Assembly: GCA_963730285.1 (NCBI GenBank)
Contig: CAVSQY010000013.1
Location: 104,916-168,915 of the forward strand
From: JARDZU01 sp963730285
Lineage (GTDB): Bacteria; Actinomycetota; Acidimicrobiia; Spongiisociales; ZC4RG35
Direction of reading: 5' to 3'
DNA length: 64,000 nt
Below, piece after piece: positions 1 to 8,196 of this stretch (position 1 is its first letter; the number at the start of each line of letters is the position of its first letter). The notes below the pieces were generated by a model that searched no databases, was not told where the DNA came from, and saw only the letters and a program-made list of their open reading frames with translations. The translations under genes and the position numbers were made by a program.

Positions 1-485
1 CGGCGGGTTTCATCGATCCAGGATTCCAGGGACACATCACCCTGGAATTGTCCAACGTGGCCACACTCCCGATCGCCATCTACCCGGGGATGAAGATCGG
101 CCAAATCTCCTTCTATCAGATGACCACCGAAGCCGACTTCCCCTACGGGTCACCCGAGCTCGGCTCCAAGTACCAGGGGCAGACCGGTCCCACCGCCAGC
201 CGGTCGCATCAGGACTTCGAGCACCGGCCGGATGGTGTCTCAGCGCGTTTGCGTATAGTTCGAAATGAGTCTGAATCTGCCCGACCAAGGGGGCTCGGGA
301 GGTACAGAATCAGGTTCAAGGTCCCTCGGGCCCTAGAAGAGTCCCCCCTCTCGAAGCTTCCCCGGCTTCACGGGGCAACGTGGGAACCCCTCCAAGCGGC
401 AACCTCCGGGTTGCCGCGCGCCCGTTCTCAGAGCACCACCTGGCTGCCGATCTCGATCACCTGCTCCGGTGGCAGCCCGAAATAG
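1..485 (+). CDS. dcd: dCTP deaminase, C-terminal part (gene cut by the window edge)
   Basis: The frame is open from base 3 and reads into the C-terminal half of a dCTP deaminase, the dUTPase-fold enzyme that makes dUTP (or dUMP in bifunctional forms) from dCTP for dTMP synthesis. Visible family blocks are GFIDPGFQGHITLELSN, LPIAIYPGMKIGQI and the nucleotide-closing tail GSKYQGQTGPTASRSHQDF. Known family members end within a few residues of that tail, near base 230. Here no stop follows until 483-485, giving about 85 extra residues without recognisable similarity, running 58 bases into the 3' end of kup on the other strand. Either the stop has been lost or a base error hides it. Identity is secure, the true end is not. 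Confidence 0.85.
   Translation, partial: AGFIDPGFQGHITLELSNVATLPIAIYPGMKIGQISFYQMTTEADFPYGSPELGSKYQGQTGPTASRSHQDFEHRPDGVSARLRIVRNESESARPRGLGRYRIRFKVPRALEESPLSKLPRLHGATWEPLQAATSGLPRARSQSTTWLPISITCSGGSPK
396..417 (-). terminator. Hairpin downstream of kup
   Basis: A perfect 9-bp inverted repeat, GCGGCAACC with a TCCG loop and GGTTGCCGC, lies 11 bases after the kup stop. No T-run follows on the minus strand, so it may act as a non-canonical or bidirectional terminator between convergent kup and dcd. Confidence 0.45.
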
Positions 486-2317
486 TCGAGGGGGCTCGAC
501 GCGTTGCGGTGCATCAGCGAGAAGAGCCCGACCCTCCATCGCTCCCAGCCCCGATTCTCCTTGTTGACGATCGTCTCACGGCCCACGAAGTAGGTGGCGT
601 CGTCGGGGTCGAAGCCGAATTCGGGGTCGACGATGTTCTTCAACGCCCGCGGCACCCGGGGATCATCCATGAAGCCGAAATGGAGCACGACCTGGACGAA
701 ACCCTCCCCGAGGTCGTGAACCGTGGCACGTTTCACCTGGGGCACACGTGGGACATTGGACGTCTGTACCGAGACGAGCACCACCGTCTCGTGCAGTACC
801 TCGTTGTGACGCAGATTTGCCAGGAGCGCCGGCGGGGTGGATCCGGGGTCGGGGAACAGATACACGGCCGTGCCGGGCACCCTCACCTGGGGGTGCGTGA
901 CGATTGAGCCGATGAATCGCTCGATGGGGAGCTCGCCGCGCTTGAGCCGGGCGGTCATCGCACCGCGTTGGGCCTTCCAGGTGACCATCACGATGAACAC
1001 CACGCCACCAACCACCAGCGGGAACCAGCCACCCGCGGGAACCTTGACGATGTTGGCGATGAAGAACGCCAGGTCGACCATCATGAACAGAGTGGTCAGG
1101 CCGAAAGAGACCGGCCACGACCAATGCCACCGCTCTCGCATGACGAAGAAGAGCAGCATCGTCGTGATGACCATGGTGGTGGTGACCGCCACGCCGTAGG
1201 CGGCAGCCAGGTCGGTCGACGTCCCAAAGGCGACGACCAGGCCCACACAGGCAACCATCAGCGCCCAGTTGACGCTCGATATGTACACCTGGCCGATCTC
1301 ACGAGGTGAGGTGTGATCGATGTGGAATCGAGGCAGATAGCCCAGTTGGACGGCCTGCATCGTCAGCGAGAACGCCCCGGAGATCAGCGCCTGGGAGGCG
1401 ATGACGGTGGCCATCGTGGCCAGCACCACCATCGGGATGATCGCCCACGTCGGTGACATGCGGAAGAACGGGTTGTCGATGCTCCCCGGATCCGAGATCA
1501 GCAACGCACCCTGGCCGAAGTAGTTGAGGAGCAATGCCGGGAACACCACCGAGTACCAGCCGATGCGGATGGGTCGCTTGCCGAAGTGGCCCATGTCGGC
1601 GTAGAGGGCCTCGGACCCGGTGACCACCAAGAAGATCGCCCCCAGGGCCAGGAAGGCGAGACGGACATTGTTGGCGATGAACCTGACGGCATGGACGGGG
1701 TTGATCGCCTCCAGGATCCCGGGGTCCTGCAGGATGTGATAGCCACCCAGCACCGCAAGGACGGAGAACCAGACGATCATCACTGGCCCGAAGATCGCCC
1801 CGACTGTCGCGGTGCCGGCCCGTTGGATGCTGAACAAGCCGACAAGGATGATCACGGCGATCGGAATCACATAGGGGCCTAATGAGGGCGCTGCGATTTG
1901 GAGGCCCTCCACCGCCGAGAGGACGGATATGGCAGGAGTGATGATCCCGTCCCCATAGAGAAGGGCTGTGCCGAACAGGCCGGCCAGGACCAGGGCCAGG
2001 TGGATCTTTCGTTGCTTGCTCCTGCGCCTCGGGACGACCAGGGCGGTTAGTGCGAGAATCCCGCCTTCACCGTGGTTGTCGGCGCTCATCACGAAGATCA
2101 GGTACTTGATCGAAACGACCAGCACCATGGCCCAGAACATCAGGGATAGAACCCCGAACACGCTGGCGCGATCGACCGCCAGGCCCTCGGCGGCATTGAA
2201 TGACTCCCTGAACGCATAGAGCGGGCTGGTGCCGATGTCGCCATACACGATGCCCAAGGCCCCAACCGACATGGCTAGCAGATAGCGTTTCCCGCGCTTG
2301 GCGGGGTGTGTCATCAC
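428..2317 (-). CDS. kup: KUP/HAK/KT-type potassium uptake protein
   Basis: This 629-residue membrane protein is a low-affinity K+ importer (K+/H+ symport) of the KUP family. The N-terminal signature GIVYGDIGTSPLYAF sits around residues 23-37, followed by about twelve hydrophobic segments up to roughly residue 450 and a C-terminal cytoplasmic domain of about 170 residues. Length and order match the family. Two adjacent starts are possible, GTG at 2317 and ATG at 2314, both after a GCGAGG stretch. The gene stands alone, divergent from ppa across a 116-bp gap. I looked for a c-di-AMP (ydaO-type) riboswitch in the leader, often found before kup, and saw none. Confidence 0.95.
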   Translation of the reverse strand: MMTHPAKRGKRYLLAMSVGALGIVYGDIGTSPLYAFRESFNAAEGLAVDRASVFGVLSLMFWAMVLVVSIKYLIFVMSADNHGEGGILALTALVVPRRRSKQRKIHLALVLAGLFGTALLYGDGIITPAISVLSAVEGLQIAAPSLGPYVIPIAVIILVGLFSIQRAGTATVGAIFGPVMIVWFSVLAVLGGYHILQDPGILEAINPVHAVRFIANNVRLAFLALGAIFLVVTGSEALYADMGHFGKRPIRIGWYSVVFPALLLNYFGQGALLISDPGSIDNPFFRMSPTWAIIPMVVLATMATVIASQALISGAFSLTMQAVQLGYLPRFHIDHTSPREIGQVYISSVNWALMVACVGLVVAFGTSTDLAAAYGVAVTTTMVITTMLLFFVMRERWHWSWPVSFGLTTLFMMVDLAFFIANIVKVPAGGWFPLVVGGVVFIVMVTWKAQRGAMTARLKRGELPIERFIGSIVTHPQVRVPGTAVYLFPDPGSTPPALLANLRHNEVLHETVVLVSVQTSNVPRVPQVKRATVHDLGEGFVQVVLHFGFMDDPRVPRALKNIVDPEFGFDPDDATYFVGRETIVNKENRGWERWRVGLFSLMHRNASSPLDYFGLPPEQVIEIGSQVVL

Positions 2318-2369
2318 CTCGCTAACCCGAGACGTGAGGCATCGAGACGGCCATCATCACAACGGTGGC

Positions 2370-2383
2370 GGCGCCATGGCGCC
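2370..2383. promoter_or_regulatory. 14-bp perfect palindrome in the kup-ppa divergent region
   Basis: GGCGCCATGGCGCC lies near the middle of the 116-bp gap between kup and ppa. It could be an operator for the divergent promoters. The function is inferred from symmetry and position only. Confidence 0.3.
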
Positions 2384-2433
2384 TCTGACATCACACACGA
2401 ACTGGCGAGAGTAGCCACCTGTACAGTCTTGTC

Positions 2434-2907
2434 GTGCTGGTGACGATGATCGTCGAGATCCCCAAGGGGAGCAGGAACAAATACGAGGTCGACCACGAGA
2501 CCGGGGAGATTTTCCTCGATCGCACACTGTTCACCGCCACCCGCTACCCAGCCGACTATGGATTCATCCCCGACACGCTGGCCGAGGACGGGGACCCCCT
2601 CGACATCCTCGCCCTGGTCTCCGAGCCCACATTTCCCGGGTGTCGAATCCGGGTCCGTCCGATCGGCCTTTTCCTGATGGAGGATCAGGGGCTTCCCGAC
2701 CACAAGGTCCTCGCCGTCCCGCAGGGTGATCCGATCTGGCGGGCGGCAAAAGGGCTCGAGGACGTCCCCGATCATCTCCTGCGCGAGCTGGAGCACTTCT
2801 TCGCGGTCTACAAGGAGTTGGAGGACAAGAAGACTGCAACTCTCGGCTGGCAGGACAGGGCCTCGGCCGAGGCGACCATCGAGAGGGCGTTCGCCGCGAT
2901 CAGCTGA
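2434..2907 (+). CDS. ppa: Inorganic pyrophosphatase (family I)
   Basis: The protein hydrolyses pyrophosphate to phosphate in the cytoplasm and so drives biosynthesis forward. At 157 residues it has the usual size of a bacterial class I enzyme. It opens with VEIPKGSRNKYEVD, carries YPADYGFIPDT, and has the metal-binding block EDGDPLDILAL. GTG at 2434 gives the N-terminus MLVTMIVEIPKGSRN, comparable in length to relatives; ATG at 2446 is an alternative. Its last 8 bases overlap the dnaB 3' end convergently. Confidence 0.96.
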   Translation: MLVTMIVEIPKGSRNKYEVDHETGEIFLDRTLFTATRYPADYGFIPDTLAEDGDPLDILALVSEPTFPGCRIRVRPIGLFLMEDQGLPDHKVLAVPQGDPIWRAAKGLEDVPDHLLRELEHFFAVYKELEDKKTATLGWQDRASAEATIERAFAAIS

Positions 2908-4258
2908 CGTCTCGCCCCAGGTTGGCGAAACGGGTGAACTCGGGTTGGAAGGTCATCTCCACAGGCCCGGTGGACCCGGCTCTGTGCTTGGCCACGATCA
3001 CCTCTGCGATCCCCTTCTTCTCCTGCTCCTCGGGGTGGTAGTACTCGTGGCGGTAGATGAACATCACGACGTCGGCATCCTGTTCGATCGCCCCCGACTC
3101 TCGAAGGTCTGAAAGCCTCGGTCGCTTGTCCTCCCTGGCCTCCAGAGAGCGGTTCAGCTGGGACACCGCCACGATCGGAACCTCCAACTCACGGGCCAGG
3201 TTCTTGAGGTTCCTGGTGATCTCGGAGATCTCCTGTTGCCGATTCTCCCGATTCGACGCCTCCATCAGTTGGAGGTAGTCCACGACGACCAGGGCTAGAC
3301 CACGCTTCCGTTTGAGCCGACGGCACTTGGCCCTGATATCCGTGACTGTGACCACAGGGGAGTCGTCGATGAAGATTGGGGCCTTGTACATCTTCCCGGC
3401 TGCATCGACCACCCGTTGCCACAAGGGACCGAGTTGGCCCGAGCGGAGCTTCATCGAGTCGACCCGGCCCACCGAGGACAGGATGCGTTGGACGATCTCC
3501 TCCTTGGACATCTCCAACGAGAAGATGGCAACCGGCTCGCCCTGGGTGGCGGCGTTGACCGCGATGCCGAGAGCGAGACTCGACTTGCCCATGGCCGGTC
3601 TGGCCGCGATGACCACCAGATTGGCGGGCTGGAGACCCGCCAGCTTCTTGTCGATGTCAACGTACCCGGTGGCGAGACCGGTCATCTCGGAGCCTCGCTG
3701 CTCCAACAGCTCGATGTGCTCGAGCACGTCGCTGAACAGGGGCCCGACCTCGAGCAGGGTCTGCGAGCTACGACGCTCCGCCACGGAGAGCACGGCCTGC
3801 TCGGCCCGGTCGAGGACGTGTGCGATCTCCTCGTCGATGTCGAAGGCAAAGTCGGTGACCGATGCGCCGGCCCTGATCAGCTCGCGTCTTTTGGCATGCT
3901 CCTCGACGATCCCGGCGTAGTAGACGATGTTGGAGGTCGAAGGCACGATGTCGACGAGTCGGGCCAGATAGGCAACACCCCCGACCTTGTCCAATTCACC
4001 CCTGCGGCGCAGCACCTCTGAGACGGTGACCGCATCGATCGCCTGGTTCGAGTCGAACAGGTCTCGCATGCCCTCGAAAATGGCTTGATGGGCCGGGATG
4101 TAGAAGTCGGGCGGGTGAAGCCGGTCCATAACCTCGTTGACCGCCTCCTCGGAGAGGAGGACCGCCCCAATTACCGATTCTTCCGCCTCACGGGAGTGTG
4201 GCGGGTTTCGATAACCCGGTCTCATCTGTGCCTGTTCGGTCAAACCACTCATCCTCAC
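2900..4258 (-). CDS. dnaB: Replicative DNA helicase DnaB
   Basis: This is the hexameric 5'-3' helicase of the replication fork. The N-terminal domain (about 1-120) starts with PPHSREAEESVIGAVLLSEEA. The RecA-like domain has Walker A ARPAMGKSSLALG near residue 218, the DYLQLM strand, and the C-terminal block LSDLRESGAIEQDADVVMF. At about 452 residues it is normal length and has no intein, unlike some actinobacterial dnaB genes. GTG at 4258 and ATG at 4252 are both plausible starts. It follows rplI on the same strand after a 200-bp gap, as in many actinobacteria. Confidence 0.96.
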   Translation of the reverse strand: MRMSGLTEQAQMRPGYRNPPHSREAEESVIGAVLLSEEAVNEVMDRLHPPDFYIPAHQAIFEGMRDLFDSNQAIDAVTVSEVLRRRGELDKVGGVAYLARLVDIVPSTSNIVYYAGIVEEHAKRRELIRAGASVTDFAFDIDEEIAHVLDRAEQAVLSVAERRSSQTLLEVGPLFSDVLEHIELLEQRGSEMTGLATGYVDIDKKLAGLQPANLVVIAARPAMGKSSLALGIAVNAATQGEPVAIFSLEMSKEEIVQRILSSVGRVDSMKLRSGQLGPLWQRVVDAAGKMYKAPIFIDDSPVVTVTDIRAKCRRLKRKRGLALVVVDYLQLMEASNRENRQQEISEITRNLKNLARELEVPIVAVSQLNRSLEAREDKRPRLSDLRESGAIEQDADVVMFIYRHEYYHPEEQEKKGIAEVIVAKHRAGSTGPVEMTFQPEFTRFANLGRDVS

Positions 4259-4459
4259 CTACACCATCGCAAACGGCTGTGACAAAACTGGCGCGCGAAC
4301 TCCGCTCGAGCGGTGGGGAAGGTCGAACCAGCGGGAAGTGCTCAGAACTTAGACCGCCCCGTGAGAGCAGGCCAAGCCGATCCGGTCATTGATTTTCGCG
4401 CTGGTGAATTTCACCTCGATGACCGCGAAATTCGTGGTTATAGAACGCGAAAACGCCCG
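4259..4459 (-). other. rplI-dnaB intergenic stretch with short inverted repeats
   Basis: About 200 bases without a gene. The segment near 4390-4460 holds three copies of CGCGAAA or its near complement and a GTGAATTTCAC palindrome, which may form an mRNA hairpin after rplI or be part of a dnaB promoter. No clear -35/-10 pair was found. Confidence 0.3.
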
Positions 4460-4909
4460 CTAACTCGCCGGGATCACGTCCAGGGTGAGGGGGAACTCCA
4501 CTTCGGGGTGGAGCTTGATCTTGATCTCGTGGAGACCGATTGCCTTGATCGGCTTGGCGATCTCGACCACCGAACGGTCCAACTCGACGCCGGTGAAGCG
4601 TCGTACCCCTTCGACCACGTCGACCAGGCCTACAGAGCCGTAGAGCTGACCCTCGTCGCCGGCCTGGGCGGCGATCACCACGCGACTCCCGACAAGCTGG
4701 GTCGCGATCTTCTCGGCCTCGTCCTTGGCCTTGCGCTCCGCCTCGATCCTGGTCTCGCGGATCTGCTCGGCTTGGGCCATGGCGGCCTCACTGGCCCTCA
4801 TCGCCTTCTTGCGGGGAAGCAGGAAGTTCCGGGCAAATCCGTCGGCCACGTCCACGACGTCGCCGCGCTTGCCCAGATCCTGCACATCGTCGGTGAGGAT
4901 CAGCTTCAT
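4460..4909 (-). CDS. rplI: 50S ribosomal protein bL9
   Basis: bL9 binds 23S rRNA at the base of the L1 stalk and helps hold the reading frame. The 149-residue sequence starts MKLILTDDVQDLGKRGDVV and continues with the signature DGFARNFLLPRKKA, a charged connecting helix (about 45-80) and the C-terminal rRNA-binding domain. The ATG at 4909 overlaps the rpsR stop in an ATGA arrangement, so translation is probably coupled. It is the last gene of the rpsF-ssb-rpsR-rplI operon. Confidence 0.97.
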   Translation of the reverse strand: MKLILTDDVQDLGKRGDVVDVADGFARNFLLPRKKAMRASEAAMAQAEQIRETRIEAERKAKDEAEKIATQLVGSRVVIAAQAGDEGQLYGSVGLVDVVEGVRRFTGVELDRSVVEIAKPIKAIGLHEIKIKLHPEVEFPLTLDVIPAS

Positions 4910-5178
4910 CGCGTGTTCAGATAGGGAAGGAGGGCCATCTCGCGGGCATTCTTGATGGCGGTTGCCATCTCCCTCTGATGGGCGGGGCAGTTCCCGTTGA
5001 CACGACGGCCGCGGATCTTTCCCCGATCGGACATGTACTTGCGAAGGACGCCCACGTCCTTCCAGTCGATGTACTCGACGTGCTGTTTGCAGAAGGCGCA
5101 AGGCTTGGGACGGCCACGCCTCACTTCCATCCCGCGACGCCGCTTCGGCCTCGGGTTGTTTGTGCTCTTTCTTGCCAT
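4906..5178 (-). CDS. rpsR: 30S ribosomal protein bS18 (zinc-binding C+ form)
   Basis: bS18 binds the 30S platform next to bS6. The 90-residue product starts MARKSTNNPRPKRRRG and ends ALLPYLNTR. The cysteines in PCAFCKQH and NGNCPAHQ make it the C+ (zinc-ribbon) paralogue. Actinobacteria often also carry a C- copy induced under zinc shortage, which is not in this window. The ATG at 5178 fits bS18 homologues; it is the third gene of the rpsF operon. Confidence 0.97.
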   Translation of the reverse strand: MARKSTNNPRPKRRRGMEVRRGRPKPCAFCKQHVEYIDWKDVGVLRKYMSDRGKIRGRRVNGNCPAHQREMATAIKNAREMALLPYLNTR

Positions 5179-5194
5179 TAGCTCGAACTCCTGA

Positions 5195-5650
5195 TCAGAA
5201 CGGGGCCTCGTCCGGGCCGTATTGCTCGCGTGCAACCGGGGCAGGCGGGACCTTCTGGCCGCCACCCGAATTGTCTCCGCCCCAGTCGCCGCCGGAGCGT
5301 GTGGTCTTGTTGACCTGCGCCGTGGCCCAGCGGAGCGAAGGGCCGATCTCGTCGACGGCCACTTCGACCACCGAACGCTTGTCGCCCTGGTCGGTCTCCC
5401 ATGACCTCTGCTCGAGACGACCGGTGACGATCACCCGGGCGCCCTTCTGCAGCGACTCGGCGGCACTCTCCGCCTGCTCGCGCCAAACGGTGCCGGTGAA
5501 AAAGCTGGTGTCCTCTTGCCACTCGCCATCGCTTCCACGCCAGCGTCGATTGACGGCAAGGCGGATCTTGGCCATTGCCACACCCGACGGCGTGAAGCGC
5601 AGCTCCGGGTCATCGACCAGGTTACCTATCAATGTGACGTTGTTCGACAT
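5195..5650 (-). CDS. ssb: Single-stranded DNA-binding protein
   Basis: SSB coats single-stranded DNA during replication and repair. The OB-fold occupies residues 1 to about 110 (NVTLIGNLVDDPELRFTPSG, then FFTGTVWREQAE and GARVIVTGRLEQRSWET). A Gly-rich linker follows, and the tail ends in PDEAPF, a variant of the usual acidic DDDIPF tip that recruits partner proteins. Length is 151 residues. AGGAG lies 8 bases before the ATG at 5650. It sits between rpsF and rpsR as in most bacteria. Confidence 0.96.
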   Translation of the reverse strand: MSNNVTLIGNLVDDPELRFTPSGVAMAKIRLAVNRRWRGSDGEWQEDTSFFTGTVWREQAESAAESLQKGARVIVTGRLEQRSWETDQGDKRSVVEVAVDEIGPSLRWATAQVNKTTRSGGDWGGDNSGGGQKVPPAPVAREQYGPDEAPF

Positions 5651-5712
5651 TCGAAATCTCCTCTTTTCACGTCTCTCCCCGGATCATGCCGGTTCTCTAG
5701 GACGGATTCCAG

Positions 5713-6000
5713 TCAGTCCCCCTTGCGGACGATCTTGTGCCGGATCACGTCATCGGATAGGAGCAACGCACGATCGATCGTCTTCACGGAGTCGGCATCG
5801 GCGCTGAACGTGAGCACCGTGTAGAAGCCCTCGGACATGTGATCGATCTCGTAGGCGAAGCGACGCTTCCCCCACAGATCACGCCCTTCGATGGTGGCTC
5901 CCTGGTCGGTGAGCCTCTTCTCCAACTCGAGGATCTTTACTGCCATGTCGTCCTCGGCCAGATCGGGCCGATGGATCGTCATCAACTCATAGTCGCGCAT
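5713..6000 (-). CDS. rpsF: 30S ribosomal protein bS6
   Basis: bS6 pairs with bS18 on the 30S platform. The 95-residue product starts MRDYELMTIHRPDLAED and carries LWGKRRFAYEIDHMSEGFY, both typical. The ATG at 6000 has a strong GGAGG six bases upstream, which decides the start. It leads the rpsF-ssb-rpsR-rplI operon; a TACAAT box at 6107-6102 could be its -10 element, but no good -35 is visible. Confidence 0.97.
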   Translation of the reverse strand: MRDYELMTIHRPDLAEDDMAVKILELEKRLTDQGATIEGRDLWGKRRFAYEIDHMSEGFYTVLTFSADADSVKTIDRALLLSDDVIRHKIVRKGD

Positions 6001-6114
6001 GTGACCTCCTGTGGACATCCATTGCGGAAGGCCCCACCACTTTGATGGAGCAGGGGTGGCTTGGCGCACCAGACGGCGCGAGACGTCGATGCGAGAGCGT
6101 GATTGTAGGGTCAC

Positions 6115-6489
6115 TCAGCCCGAAACCGAAGTCCGGATCTGATCACCCATTGCGAACTGATACTCCCCCTGGGAAGTCTCGAGGACCAGGACTACGGGCG
6201 CCGGGGACCCGTATCGGGTGCATGGCTCGGCCGGGCATGGCGACATCTTCGCGCTGCCGATCAGCGTCCCGGCCTCATCAAAGAACCACAGATCGAGGGG
6301 TATCAGCGTGTCGGACATCACGTACGCCACCAAGGAGGGGTGATCGTGGACGAAGAGCATCCCGTCGATGTCACCGGGCAGCGAAGCCACTCCGCGCAGC
6401 CCTTGGGTGCGCTCGGCGGCACCGTCGGCGACCCACACGTGGAGAGGCGCCCCGCCGACCGACAGGTCGGTCGTGGGCAAGTCGGGCAA
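6115..6489 (-). CDS. DUF192 family protein, probably a lipoprotein with a non-canonical start
   Basis: From the first canonical start (TTG at 6489) the product is a 124-residue DUF192 domain: a small beta-rich fold of unknown function seen in secreted or periplasmic proteins. Motifs are RTQGLRGVASLPGDIDGMLF, a variant of the family block (R)xxGLM..L....GMLF, and LDLWFFDEAG. The same frame stays open upstream and encodes RIASALLLVAAC at 6540-6505, a good signal peptide with lipobox, but no ATG, GTG or TTG lies between it and the in-frame stop at 6601. An ATA codon at 6537 overlaps the panB stop as ATAG. Export as a lipoprotein is inferred. Confidence 0.7.
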   Translation of the reverse strand: MPDLPTTDLSVGGAPLHVWVADGAAERTQGLRGVASLPGDIDGMLFVHDHPSLVAYVMSDTLIPLDLWFFDEAGTLIGSAKMSPCPAEPCTRYGSPAPVVLVLETSQGEYQFAMGDQIRTSVSG

Positions 6490-6533
6490 GAATGCGGCCG
6501 TGGCACACGCCGCGACCAGCAGCAGGGCTGAGG

Positions 6534-7382
6534 CTATTCGGACTTGTGCCCCCGCAACAGCTCCGCGGTCACCTCGTCGGGGAGGTGATAGCTCTCCTCC
6601 TCACCCGGAAAGCTCCCCGACTCGACATCGGCGACAAAACGGGTGAGAGCGGCCACGGCGTCCTCGGCGAGATGGGCATAGCTCCGCACGAACTTCGGAT
6701 AGTGCCCAGAGCCGAGCCCAAGCACGTCGTGGAACACGAGCACCTGGCCGTCCGTCGACGGGCCGGCCCCGATCCCGATCGTTGGGATGTCGATTTCCTT
6801 CGTGATCAGCTCGCCCAGGACGTCGGGAACGCCCTCGACCACCAGGGAGAAACAACCGGCGTCGGCCAGGGCTCGGGCATCTTCGATCATCTCCTCGGCC
6901 GCCTTGACCATCTTGCCCTGGACCTTGAAACCGCCCATGGCGTTAACCGATTGCGGTGTCAGACCGACATGGCCCATGACCGGTATCTCAGCGTCGAGGA
7001 TCCGCTCGATCACCGGAAGGCGCTTTCGCCCGCCCTCCAGCTTGACCGCTTCGGCTCCCCCCTCCCTGACGATCCTCCCGGCGTTGATCACACTGTCCTC
7101 GGGTGAGACGTGAAAGCTGAGCCATGGCATGTCGACCACGAACAAGGCCCGCGGGTCGGCCCGCTTCACTGCTCGGGCGTGCATGATCACCTCTTCCATG
7201 CCGAACTCGAGGGTGGTCGCCATACCGTGCACCACGTTGGCCGCCGAGTCGCCCACGAGGATGATGTCCACGCCGGCCTGATCGGCGATCCGGGCACTGG
7301 GGAAGTCATAGGCAGTCACCATGCTGATCCGGGGGCCGCCCTTGCGAGCCCGGATCGACGGAACCGTCACTTTTTCGCTCAT
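6534..7382 (-). CDS. panB: 3-methyl-2-oxobutanoate hydroxymethyltransferase
   Basis: PanB transfers a hydroxymethyl group from methylene-THF to ketoisovalerate, the first committed step of pantothenate and CoA synthesis. The TIM-barrel enzyme is 282 residues, standard length. Diagnostic blocks are MVTAYDFPSARIADQAGVD, the metal-binding LVGDSAANVVHG, VMGHVGLTPQSVNAMGGFKVQG and TIGIGAGPSTDGQVLVFHD. No panC or panD is adjacent. The ATG at 7382 gives a normal N-terminus. Confidence 0.97.
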   Translation of the reverse strand: MSEKVTVPSIRARKGGPRISMVTAYDFPSARIADQAGVDIILVGDSAANVVHGMATTLEFGMEEVIMHARAVKRADPRALFVVDMPWLSFHVSPEDSVINAGRIVREGGAEAVKLEGGRKRLPVIERILDAEIPVMGHVGLTPQSVNAMGGFKVQGKMVKAAEEMIEDARALADAGCFSLVVEGVPDVLGELITKEIDIPTIGIGAGPSTDGQVLVFHDVLGLGSGHYPKFVRSYAHLAEDAVAALTRFVADVESGSFPGEEESYHLPDEVTAELLRGHKSE

Positions 7383-7428
7383 GGCACAAGGTTACTTGGA
7401 GTGAAGACGGGCATTTGAGGCGCCGCGT

Positions 7429-8196
7429 TCAGTTCGAGAGGACGGATCGAACCCACTCGATGTCGGCCGCCTGCTCAGTGGGCCCGCCGGGCGTCTCCAC
7501 CACCACTGGCGCCTCGGTCTCGGAGATGATCTGAGCCAGGAGCTCGGGGGGGATCTTCCCCTCGCCCAAGTTCTGATGACGATCGCGTCTCGAGTCGAAC
7601 GGGTCCTTGGAGTCGTTGGCGTGGACCAGATCGATCCTCCCGGTGGCCTCCATGATCCGGGGAACCAGGTCCTCCAGGGGCTCGCCACCTGCCCAAATGT
7701 GACACGTGTCCAAGACGAAACCCACGTCGTGCTCGGCAATGACCGAGTAGAGACGGGCAAGCCAATCCACACGTCTCGCCAGGGCCTTGTCCCCTCCGGC
7801 GGTGTTCTCTATGAGCACCGGCACCGTGGTCTCCAACTGCTCCAGGGCCTTGCGCCAGCGGTCGATTCCCTCCTCCTGAGGACCGTCACCGGTGACATGC
7901 CCACCGTGAACGACCACCGCGGTGGCGCCGACCGCCGATGCGGCGTCGCAAGTGTCCTGGAGGATCTTCCGACTCGGGATCCGGACGCGGTTGTTGTCGG
8001 CGCAGACGTTGATCAGATAGGGCGAATGGACATAGATCGGTATGGGTGCGGACTTCAGCTCGTCGGCATCGGCCCTCGGCGTCGGCTTCTTCCACGATTG
8101 CGGGTTGGAGAGAAAGACCTGGACCAAGTCGGCCTTTCTCTCCTCGGCCTCGTCCAACGGCTGCAGAGAGGGCACATGGGCGCCGACCAGCCTCAC
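7429..8196 (-). CDS. nfo: Endonuclease IV (AP endonuclease, deoxyribonuclease IV)
   Basis: This zinc TIM-barrel nuclease cleaves DNA 5' to abasic sites in base-excision repair. It is 255 residues, slightly shorter than E. coli Nfo. Zinc-ligand motifs are visible: VHSPYLINV, VVVHGGHVTGDG, VLIENTAGGD, FVLDTCHIWAGG, DLVHANDSKDPFDSRRDRH and a terminal VVETPGG. Its ATG overlaps the stop of the upstream membrane-protein gene (ATGA), so the three genes pyrE, 8193-8783 and nfo form one operon. Confidence 0.93.
   Translation of the reverse strand: MRLVGAHVPSLQPLDEAEERKADLVQVFLSNPQSWKKPTPRADADELKSAPIPIYVHSPYLINVCADNNRVRIPSRKILQDTCDAASAVGATAVVVHGGHVTGDGPQEEGIDRWRKALEQLETTVPVLIENTAGGDKALARRVDWLARLYSVIAEHDVGFVLDTCHIWAGGEPLEDLVPRIMEATGRIDLVHANDSKDPFDSRRDRHQNLGEGKIPPELLAQIISETEAPVVVETPGGPTEQAADIEWVRSVLSN

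Noticed and set aside
2318..2433. c-di-AMP (ydaO) riboswitch before kup
   Set aside because: Checked because such riboswitches often precede kup; the conserved ydaO core sequences are absent from the 116-bp leader.
2900..4258. Intein or insertion in dnaB
   Set aside because: dnaB inteins are common in actinobacteria, but the motifs run without interruption and the length is normal.
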